Source: Kitasatospora sp. SUK 42
GTDB taxonomy: Bacteria > Actinomycetota > Actinomycetes > Streptomycetales > Streptomycetaceae
Assembly (NCBI RefSeq): GCF_015776785.2
Contig: NZ_LFMD02000002.1
Location: 892,764 to 956,763 of the forward strand
Direction: 5' to 3'
Length of the DNA: 64,000 nucleotides
The translations under genes and the position numbers were made by a program. This document shows positions 41,335-48,799 of the stretch, piece by piece (the first letter of the stretch is position 1; each line of letters begins with the position of its first letter). The notes beneath the pieces are model-generated. The model worked only from the letters and a program-made list of their open reading frames with translations. It was not told the origin of the DNA and ran no database searches.

Positions 41335-42303
41335 ATGGCCACCCCGCAGGACGTCCTGCCCGCCCCCGCCGCACTCCCCTCCGACCCCGGGCAACCGGCC
41401 GCCCCCCTCGACCCCGAGGCCCGGATCGTCGCCCGCCGCAAGCCCGGCCAGTGGGTCGCCGCGGCGATCGCGCTGCTGCTCGCCGCGATGGCGGTCACCT
41501 CGGTGGTCCGCAACCGGGCCTTCCAGTGGAGCGTCGTCGCCGAGTGGTTCACCGCGCGCTCCGTCCTCAACGGGCTCACCCTCACCCTGTGGCTGACCGG
41601 CGTCACCCTCGCCCTCGGCTTCGTGCTCGGCACCGTCCTCGCCACCATGCGGCTGTCCACCAACCCGGTGCTGCGCACCCTCAGTTGGGGCTACATCTGG
41701 ATCTTCCGGTCCACCCCGCCACTGGTGCAGCTGCTGTTCTTCTTCAACATCGGCGCGCTCTACCCGACCCTCGGACTCGGCATCCCCTTCGGCCCCGAGT
41801 TCATCACCGTGAAGACCGTCAACCTGGTCGGCCCCACCCTGACCGCCGTCATCGGCCTCACCCTGCTGGAGACCGCGTACGCCGCCGAGGTGATCCGCGG
41901 CGGCATCCTCTCCGTCGACCGCGGCCAGCTGGAGGCGGCGTCCGCGCTCGGGCTCGGCCGCTGGCGGGTGCTGCGCCGGATCGTCGTCCCGCAGGCGATG
42001 CGCTCGATCGTGCCGACCGCCGGGAACATGCTGATCGGCGCGCTCAAGGGCACCAGCATCGTCAGCGTGCTGGCCGTCTCCGACCTGCTCTACTCGGTGC
42101 AGCTGGTCTACCTCCAGTCCTACCAGGTCATCCCGATGCTGATGGTCGCCACCATCTGGTACCTGGTGATCACCACCGTGCTGTCCATCGGCCAGTACTA
42201 CGTCGAACGGCACTTCGCCAAGGGCGCCGACCGCGCCGGCCTGCCGCCCACCCCGCTCCAGCGCGCCCGCGCGACCGTCCGCCGGGTGGTGAGCGGCGCA
42301 TGA
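41335..42303 (+). CDS. Amino-acid-type ABC transporter permease (copy 2)
   Basis: A HisM/GlnP-type permease of 322 residues with about 35 cytoplasmic N-terminal residues and about five to six helices. The EAA loop is QLEAASALGLGRWRVLRRIV. It ends like the permease at 37 kb ([19 protein letters not shown]). AGGAG lies 8 nt before the ATG. No ATPase or binding protein follows on this strand, so it probably borrows the single ATPase from the divergent operon. Its stop overlaps the next start (ATGA). Confidence 0.94.
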   Translation: MATPQDVLPAPAALPSDPGQPAAPLDPEARIVARRKPGQWVAAAIALLLAAMAVTSVVRNRAFQWSVVAEWFTARSVLNGLTLTLWLTGVTLALGFVLGTVLATMRLSTNPVLRTLSWGYIWIFRSTPPLVQLLFFFNIGALYPTLGLGIPFGPEFITVKTVNLVGPTLTAVIGLTLLETAYAAEVIRGGILSVDRGQLEAASALGLGRWRVLRRIVVPQAMRSIVPTAGNMLIGALKGTSIVSVLAVSDLLYSVQLVYLQSYQVIPMLMVATIWYLVITTVLSIGQYYVERHFAKGADRAGLPPTPLQRARATVRRVVSGA

Positions 42304-44225
42304 GCATTCTCGTGATCGTCGGCGCCGGGCCGCGCGGCACCGGGCTGCTGGAGCGGATCGCCGCCAACTCCGCCGAACTGCTGCCCGCCGACCGGCCGTT
42401 GGAGATCCACCTGGTCGACCCGTACCCGCCCGGCGCGGGCCGGATCTGGCGTCACGACCAGTCGCCGCTGCTGCGGATGAACTCGATGGCCGAGGACGTC
42501 ACCATGTTCACCGACGCCCGCTCCACCATCGAGGGCCCGGTCAGCCCCGGCCCCTCGCTCGCCGAATGGGCCCTGCGGCAGGAGGAGTTCGCGCCCTACC
42601 GGGAGGCCGCCGACCCGGCCGTGCGGGCCGAGCTGCGCACCCTCGCGCCCACCGACTTCCCCACCCGCCGGGCCCAGAGCGCCTACCTGGACTGGGTGTT
42701 CCGCCGCGCCGTGGCCGACCTGCCGCCGCACGTCACGGTCACCGTCCACCGGGACACCGTCCACCGGATCGACGGCCCGGCCGACGGCCCGCAGACCGTC
42801 CACCTCACCGACCGGACGCTCACCGCCGACCACGTCACCCTCACCCTCGGCCACCTCGACTCCGCCCCGCACCCGCGCCACGCCGCCGACGCCGAGTTCG
42901 CCGCCCGGCACGGCCGCTTCCACCTCCCGCCCGCCTACTCCGCCGACGTCGAGGCCGAGTTGGCCCGGATCGCCCCCGGCGAGCAGGTGGTGCTGCGCGG
43001 CCTCGGCCTGGCCTCCGTCGACCTGCTCGCGATGCTCACCGAGGGGCGCGGCGGCCGCTTCGAGCCCACCGGGGAGGGCGAGGCGCTGCGCTACCTGCCG
43101 TCCGGCCGCGAACCGGTGCTCCACCTCGGCTCCCGGCGCGGCGTCCCGTACCACTCCAAGACCGGCTACCGGCTCCAGGGGCCGCCCGCCCCGCTTCCCC
43201 GGTACTTCGACGCGGCCGCCGTGGACACCCTGCTCGCCGGCGAGGGCCCGCTCGAACTGCGGCGCGACGCCTGGCCGTTGATGGCCAAGGAGATCGCCTT
43301 CGGGCACTACCACGAACTGTTCCACGCCCACCCCGAACGCACCGCGCTGCCCTGGCCGGAGTTCCTGGAGCGGTACGACCGGCACGGCTGGTACTCCCCC
43401 GAGCTCGCCGCACTGGTCGCCGAGGCCGTCCCCGACCAGGCCGACCGGATCGACTTCGAGCGGCTCGACCACCCGCTGGCCGGGCTCGAACTCGGCTCCG
43501 ACGAGGAGCTCCAGCGGTACCTGCGCGAGTACGTCACCGCCGACGCCGACCGCCGGGCCGACCCGGAGCACAGTGCCGACCTCGGCGCCTTCCTCGCTCT
43601 GCTCTCGCTGTTCGGCCAGCTCTCCCGGGTGCTCACGAGCGGCCGGCTCACCGCCCGCTCGGTCGCCGAGGAGGTCGACGAGTGGTTCTTCGGCTACTTC
43701 AGCTTCCTCGCCTCCGGCCCGCCCGGCTTCCGGCTGCGGCAGTTGCTCGCGCTCTCCGAGGCCGGGGTGGTGCGATTCCTCGGCGCGGGCGTCCGGGTCG
43801 AACGGGACGAGGCCACCGGCACGTGGCGGGCCTCCGGCACGACCGTGCCCGGGCACACCGTCACCGCCACCGCGCTCGTCGAGGCGTACCTGCCCAAGCA
43901 CGCGCTGGCCCGCACCCACGACCCGGTGCTGCGCGAACTCCACCGCTCCGGGCGGGTGGTGGAGGAGGTGGTGACCGACCCGGAGTACACCCACCAGTCC
44001 GGCCTGGTCACCATCTCCCTCTCCGACAGCCGGCTACTCGACCCGGCCCTCGGCGGCGCACCGCACCCCCGGCGCACCGCGCTCGGCCCGCACACCAGCC
44101 TGCGCGCGGCCGCCGCCTTCGCCCGGCCGCGCACCGACGCCCCGGGCTTCCGGCAGAACGACGCGGCGGCCCGGGCACTGCTGCGGGCGCTGGCGGCGCT
44201 CCCGACGGCGGCGCTGGCGGCGTGA
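42300..44225 (+). CDS. Large FAD/NAD(P)-binding protein
   Basis: A 641-residue protein of the NAD_binding_9 type. The dinucleotide fold is MSILVIVGAGPRGTGLLERIA, followed by the acidic LVDPYPPGAGRIW segment and RMNSMAEDVTMF. A second region (VVLRGLGLASVDLLAMLTEGRGGRF) near 230-255 may be another nucleotide-binding element. No signal or membrane segment. Its start overlaps the permease stop by 4 nt, so the two are coupled. It may supply an oxidation or reduction step for the imported compound, or serve flavin metabolism for the monooxygenase; no reaction can be assigned. Confidence 0.85.
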   Translation: MSILVIVGAGPRGTGLLERIAANSAELLPADRPLEIHLVDPYPPGAGRIWRHDQSPLLRMNSMAEDVTMFTDARSTIEGPVSPGPSLAEWALRQEEFAPYREAADPAVRAELRTLAPTDFPTRRAQSAYLDWVFRRAVADLPPHVTVTVHRDTVHRIDGPADGPQTVHLTDRTLTADHVTLTLGHLDSAPHPRHAADAEFAARHGRFHLPPAYSADVEAELARIAPGEQVVLRGLGLASVDLLAMLTEGRGGRFEPTGEGEALRYLPSGREPVLHLGSRRGVPYHSKTGYRLQGPPAPLPRYFDAAAVDTLLAGEGPLELRRDAWPLMAKEIAFGHYHELFHAHPERTALPWPEFLERYDRHGWYSPELAALVAEAVPDQADRIDFERLDHPLAGLELGSDEELQRYLREYVTADADRRADPEHSADLGAFLALLSLFGQLSRVLTSGRLTARSVAEEVDEWFFGYFSFLASGPPGFRLRQLLALSEAGVVRFLGAGVRVERDEATGTWRASGTTVPGHTVTATALVEAYLPKHALARTHDPVLRELHRSGRVVEEVVTDPEYTHQSGLVTISLSDSRLLDPALGGAPHPRRTALGPHTSLRAAAAFARPRTDAPGFRQNDAAARALLRALAALPTAALAA

Positions 44226-44234
44226 ACACGACCA

Positions 44235-44440
44235 GGGCGCGTCCTGCGGATCTTCGCCGGGTCCGCGGGACACGCCCCGGGGCGTGTCTTGTGGATCTTG
44301 TCGGATCAGGCCGCGGCGTTGGGGTGCGTGCATCGCAAGGCGGAGGAGGGAGCCACTGCGGAGCATTGGCGACCGACGACAACGCGGCGAGGTGCGTGCC
44401 CCGGCGTCGCGGACCCGGCAAAGATCCGCAAGACACGCCC
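44235..44440. mobile_element. MITE-like element with 33-bp terminal inverted repeats
   Basis: 44235-44267 and the reverse complement of 44408-44440 agree at 30 of 33 positions (consensus begins GGGCGYGTCYTGCGGATCTT). A third copy of the first 20 bp begins at 44280 and agrees 19 of 20 with the right end, giving an inner 161-bp unit. The left end alone folds into a hairpin (arms 44235-44250, 44262-44277). No transposase frame is present. It separates two convergent genes. I recall similar interspersed repeats between Streptomyces genes, but cannot confirm the family. Confidence 0.8.
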
Positions 44441-46284
44441 TAGGGTCCGAAGAGCTCCTCCACCAGGTCCTCGTCCGAGACGTAGCTCGGCGCGGCGACC
44501 ACCCGCTGCCCGGCGCCCCTGACGCCGGTCCCACGCTCCAGCGCACGGGACGGGTCCGCGTAGGACCGCCCGGCGAGGTTGGCGGCCCGGATCCGCCGGA
44601 TCAGCTGCTCCGCCTCGCCCCGGTCGATCCGCAGCCGCCACGCACGGACGGCCCGGCCGGGGCGGGGGCGCCGCGCCCGATCCCGGTACTCCGCCAGATC
44701 GGCCGCGGCCCGCGTGCAGCGCTCGTCGTGCTCGCCGAGGACCTCGACGAGCTGCGGCAGCAGGTCGCTCAGCTCCAGCACAGCCCCCTGGAAGTCACCC
44801 CGCTGGGCCCGGCACGCCGCGAGGTCGTGCCGGGCCTGGAGGACGAGGGCGCCGCGCGGGCCCCGGGCGTCCCGCAGCGCGGGCAGCAGCTCGGTCAGCA
44901 ACCGGATCGCGGTGACCGTCTCACCGTTGTCCCGGACCCTCCGGGCCAGGTCGCACCACACCTCCAGGGTGCCCGGATCGGTGGGCCCGAGAGCCTGCCG
45001 CATGTCCTCCACCAGTTCCCGCAGCCTCCGCACGGCCTCCGTCTGTTCACCGGCCAGGCCGAGGTGTGCGGCAAGGTCCCGCCGCGCGGCGACGACTTCC
45101 GGGTCCGTCACCCCGAGCGCCCGCGCGGCACCGTCGACCACCGGCCGGAGCAGGCGCGCCGCCGCCGCGGCGGAGCCCTCCTGCCGCGCGGCCCCCAGGC
45201 CATCCCGCAGTCTGCCCCGGACGGCCGCCTGGTCCTCGACGGGCACCGGCGGCGGGGCGGGCGACGCCGGCCGGGCGGGCTGAGCCGACTGACCGCTCCG
45301 AGCGAGCCACGCCGGCTCGGGCAGCACCAACGGCGGCCGCCCCACCGGCCGCAGCTTCGGCTGCTTCGGCTGCCGGGACTGGCCACGATGCCGCACGGGC
45401 CGGGTGGGCGCCCGCCGGGTGGGCGGGGCGATCGGCGCCGACGGCGGGTTCCGCCCCTCCGCCAGGTCCGCGAGCCGCCGCGCGACCGCCCGGGCGTCGG
45501 CCGGCCGGTCCTGCGGATCCTTCGACAGCAGCTCGGCGAGCAGGACGGGCAGGTGCGACGGGAGCCCGTACCGGACCGGGTCCAGCACCGGGGGCGGCTC
45601 GTTGAGGTGCTGGTACATCAGCACCGGCGTCGAGTCACCGCCGAAGGGCCGTGCCCCGGTGCAGAGTTCGACCAGGACGCAGCCCAGCGCGTACAGGTCC
45701 GCCCGACCGTCCACCCGGTCGCCGGTCCACCGCTCGGGCGCCATGTACGGCGGACTGCCGATGACCGTCCCGACGGTGGTCAGCCCGCCCCCGCCGGTGT
45801 CCAGCTGGGCGATGCCGAAGTCCAGCACCTTCAGGTGCCCGGCGTCGCTGATCATGATGTTGTCCGGCTTGATGTCCCGGTGCACCATGCCCGCGTCGTG
45901 CGCGGCGGCCAGCGCCTCGCAGATCTGCTTCCCCCAGCGCAGGCTCTGCTCCGGAGCCGGCAGCCCCTCCCGCAGCACCTGGGTCAGGGTGCGGCCGGTG
46001 AGCAGTTCCATCACCAGGAAGGTCACCGGCTGGTCGTCGAACTCGCTCTGGCCGAGGTCGTGCACGGTGACGATGTGCGGATGCGACAGCCGGCCCGCCG
46101 CGTTGGCCTCCCGGACGAACCTCAGCGCGTCCTTCGCCTGGTCACCGTCGTGGTGCCGGATGACCTTGACCGCCACCGACCGGTGCATCCGGGTGTCCTC
46201 GGCCCGCCACACCACCCCGAACCCGCCCTGCCCGAGCTTCTCCACCAGCTCGTACCGGCCGTCCAGGACGTCTCCGACTCGCAC
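44440..46284 (-). CDS. Ser/Thr protein kinase with TPR-like C-terminus (copy 2)
   Basis: A soluble Hanks-type kinase of 614 residues from GTG at 46284. Glycine loop LGQGGFGVV, Lys40, HRDIKPDN from 135 and DFG at 155-157 fall in nearly the same register as the kinase at 34 kb. A basic Pro-rich linker (about 290-350) leads to TPR-like repeats around 370-560 (LGPTDPGTLEVWCDLARRV; RHDLAACRAQRGDFQGAVLE). No transmembrane helix. The TAG stop is formed by the end of the MITE-like element, so the C-terminus may have been shortened or replaced. Confidence 0.93.
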   Translation of the reverse strand: MRVGDVLDGRYELVEKLGQGGFGVVWRAEDTRMHRSVAVKVIRHHDGDQAKDALRFVREANAAGRLSHPHIVTVHDLGQSEFDDQPVTFLVMELLTGRTLTQVLREGLPAPEQSLRWGKQICEALAAAHDAGMVHRDIKPDNIMISDAGHLKVLDFGIAQLDTGGGGLTTVGTVIGSPPYMAPERWTGDRVDGRADLYALGCVLVELCTGARPFGGDSTPVLMYQHLNEPPPVLDPVRYGLPSHLPVLLAELLSKDPQDRPADARAVARRLADLAEGRNPPSAPIAPPTRRAPTRPVRHRGQSRQPKQPKLRPVGRPPLVLPEPAWLARSGQSAQPARPASPAPPPVPVEDQAAVRGRLRDGLGAARQEGSAAAAARLLRPVVDGAARALGVTDPEVVAARRDLAAHLGLAGEQTEAVRRLRELVEDMRQALGPTDPGTLEVWCDLARRVRDNGETVTAIRLLTELLPALRDARGPRGALVLQARHDLAACRAQRGDFQGAVLELSDLLPQLVEVLGEHDERCTRAAADLAEYRDRARRPRPGRAVRAWRLRIDRGEAEQLIRRIRAANLAGRSYADPSRALERGTGVRGAGQRVVAAPSYVSDEDLVEELFGP

Positions 46285-46433
46285 GCGTCTCCCCCCGTCC
46301 GCCGTGACGGACCGACTCTACCGACGCCGCCCGCCGTCGCCGCCCTCCCCCCGTCTCCGCCCAGGTGGAAGGATGGACGCCGAGCCCCGTAACGGTGCGG
46401 CGGCTCGGAGCAGCAGAGCCGAGGAGCGCAGTC

Positions 46434-48719
46434 ATGGCCAAGCAGGCCCCGCAGAGCGACCCGGCGCAGGACGCCCCCGAGGTGTCCGCGCCCCAGCACG
46501 CGGCCGCCGGCCTGCCCGCCGTCGGCCACAGCCTGCGGATGGCCACCGAGCAGATGGGCGCCCGCCGCACCCTGGCCACCCTGCTCAAGGTCAACCAGCC
46601 GAACGGCTTCGACTGCCCCGGCTGCGCCTGGCCGGAGCCGGACAAGCCGCACACCGCGGAGTTCTGCGAGAACGGTGCCAAGGCCGTCGCCGAGGAGGCC
46701 ACCGAGCGCCGGATCCGGGCCGAGTTCTTCGCCGCCCACCCGGTCGCCGAGTTGGCGGAGCGCTCCGGCTACTGGCTCGGCCAGCAGGGCCGGCTCACCC
46801 GGCCGATGCTGCTCGACGAGGGCGCCACCCACTACCGGCCGGTCTCCTGGGACGACGCCTTCGCGTTGATCGCCGAGGAGCTGCGGGCCCTGGACACCCC
46901 GGACGGCGCCGCCTTCTACACCTCCGGCCGGACCAGCAACGAGGCCGCCTTCGCGTACCAGCTGTTCGCCCGCCGGCTCGGCACCAACAACCTGCCGGAC
47001 TGTTCCAACATGTGCCACGAGTCCTCGGGCTCGGCGCTCACCGAGACGCTGGGCGTCGGCAAGGGCAGCGTCAGCCTCAAGGACCTCTACCAGGCCGACC
47101 TGATCATCGTGGCCGGCCAGAACCCGGGTACCAACCACCCCCGGATGCTCTCCGCCCTGGAGCGCGCCAAGCGGGCCGGCGCCACCATCGTCAGCGTCAA
47201 CCCGCTGCCGGAGGCCGGCCTGGAACGGTTCAAGAACCCGCAGCAGGCCCGCGGCCTGGTCGGCCACGGCACCAAGCTGACCGACCTCTTCCTCCAGATC
47301 CGCCTCGGCGGGGACCTCGCGCTGTTCCGCGCGCTCAACCGGATCGTCCTGGAGAAGGACGGGGTCGACCGCGCCTTCGTCGCCGAACACTGCCACGGTT
47401 TCGAGGAGTTCGAGGCTCAGGCGCTCGACACCGACCGGGACGAGGTGCTCGCCGCGACCGGCCTGCCCTGGGAGCAGATCGAGGAGCTCGGCCGGCTGGT
47501 GCTGGCCTCCGAGCGGATCATCGTCTGCTGGGCGATGGGCCTCACCCAGCACAAGCACTCCGTGCCGACCATCCGCGAGGTGGTCAACTTCCTGCTGCTG
47601 CGCGGCAACGTCGGCCGCCCCGGCGCCGGGGTCTGCCCGGTGCGCGGGCACAGCAACGTCCAGGGCGACCGGACCATGGGCATCTTCGAGCGGCCCGGTA
47701 CCGCCTTCCTGGACGCGCTGGGCAAGGAGTTCGGCTTCGAACCGCCGCGCGAGCACGGCCACGACTCGGTGGACACCATCCGCGCGATGCGCGACGGCCG
47801 GGTCAGGGTGTTCTTCGCGATGGGCGGCAACTTCGTCGCGGCCACCCCGGACACCGAGGTCACCGAGGCCGCGATGCGGCGCTGCCGGCTGACCGTCCAC
47901 GTCTCCACCAAGCTCAACCGCTCGCACGTGGTCACCGGCGCCCGCGCCCTGATCCTGCCCACCCTCGGCCGCACCGACCGGGACGTCACCGGCTCCGGCG
48001 CCCAGTTCGTCACGGTCGAGGACTCGATGGGCCAGGTCCACGCCTCCCGCGGCGGCCTGCGCCCGCCCGCACCCGGTCTGCTCTCCGAGACCGCGATCAT
48101 CTGCCGCCTCGCCCGTACCGTCCTCGGGCCGCAGGACACCGTGCCGTGGGAGGAGTTCGCGGCCGACTACGACACCCTGCGCGAGCGGATCGCCCGGGTG
48201 ATCCCGGGCTTCGAGGACTACAACGAGAAGGTCCGCCGCCCCGGGGGCTTCACCCTGCCGCACGGCCCGCGCGACTCCCGCAGCTTCCCCACCGCCACCG
48301 GCCTGGCCAACTTCAGCGTCAACCCGCTGACCGCCCCCGAGGTCCCGCCGGGCCGCCTGCTGCTGCAGACGCTGCGCTCCCACGACCAGTACAACACCAC
48401 GATCTACGGCCTCGACGACCGCTACCGCGGCATCAGGGGCGGCCGCCGCGTGGTCCTGGTCAACCCGGCCGACGCCGCCGAACTCGGCCTCGCCGAGGGC
48501 CAGTACGTCGACCTGGTCAGCGAGTGGAAGGACGGCGTCGAGCGCCGCGCCCCGCACTTCCGGGTGGTCCACTACCCCGTCGCCCGGGCCGGCGCCGCGG
48601 CCTACTACCCCGAGACCAACGTCCTGGTCCCGCTGGACTCCACCGCCGACATCAGCAACACCCCGACCTCCAAGGCCGTGCTCATCCGCTTCGAGCCCGA
48701 CACCGGCGCGGTGGAGTAG
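46434..48719 (+). CDS. FdhF/YdeP-family molybdopterin oxidoreductase
   Basis: A 761-residue molybdopterin oxidoreductase of the YdeP type, a formate-dehydrogenase-like family of largely unknown substrate. GFDCPGCAWPEP near residue 60 keeps only two close cysteines, so the usual four-cysteine Fe-S cluster site is incomplete. MGD-binding segments include YTSGRTSNEAAFAYQLFARR, NMCHESSGSALTETLG and GQNPGTNHPRML. The C-terminal cap domain ends near residue 755. There is no Tat signal, so it is cytoplasmic. GAGGAG precedes the ATG at 46434. It is divergent from the kinase with about 150 nt between. Confidence 0.92.
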   Translation: MAKQAPQSDPAQDAPEVSAPQHAAAGLPAVGHSLRMATEQMGARRTLATLLKVNQPNGFDCPGCAWPEPDKPHTAEFCENGAKAVAEEATERRIRAEFFAAHPVAELAERSGYWLGQQGRLTRPMLLDEGATHYRPVSWDDAFALIAEELRALDTPDGAAFYTSGRTSNEAAFAYQLFARRLGTNNLPDCSNMCHESSGSALTETLGVGKGSVSLKDLYQADLIIVAGQNPGTNHPRMLSALERAKRAGATIVSVNPLPEAGLERFKNPQQARGLVGHGTKLTDLFLQIRLGGDLALFRALNRIVLEKDGVDRAFVAEHCHGFEEFEAQALDTDRDEVLAATGLPWEQIEELGRLVLASERIIVCWAMGLTQHKHSVPTIREVVNFLLLRGNVGRPGAGVCPVRGHSNVQGDRTMGIFERPGTAFLDALGKEFGFEPPREHGHDSVDTIRAMRDGRVRVFFAMGGNFVAATPDTEVTEAAMRRCRLTVHVSTKLNRSHVVTGARALILPTLGRTDRDVTGSGAQFVTVEDSMGQVHASRGGLRPPAPGLLSETAIICRLARTVLGPQDTVPWEEFAADYDTLRERIARVIPGFEDYNEKVRRPGGFTLPHGPRDSRSFPTATGLANFSVNPLTAPEVPPGRLLLQTLRSHDQYNTTIYGLDDRYRGIRGGRRVVLVNPADAAELGLAEGQYVDLVSEWKDGVERRAPHFRVVHYPVARAGAAAYYPETNVLVPLDSTADISNTPTSKAVLIRFEPDTGAVE

Positions 48720-48725
48720 ACGTGC

Positions 48726-48762
48726 GAAGGCCGCCCGGCGTCGTCGACGCCGGGCGGCCTTC
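48726..48762. terminator. Bidirectional terminator, 17-bp stem
   Basis: 17-bp perfect arms at 48726-48742 and 48746-48762 with a 3-nt loop lie between the convergent oxidoreductase and NlpC/P60 genes. Confidence 0.9.
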
Positions 48763-48799
48763 GTCTGACCCGGTGCGTCCGGCTAGGCCGGACAGAGCC

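Noticed and set aside
44289..44522. A short frame within the MITE-like element
   Set aside because: It runs from repeat sequence into the antisense of the kinase and shows no transposase motif.
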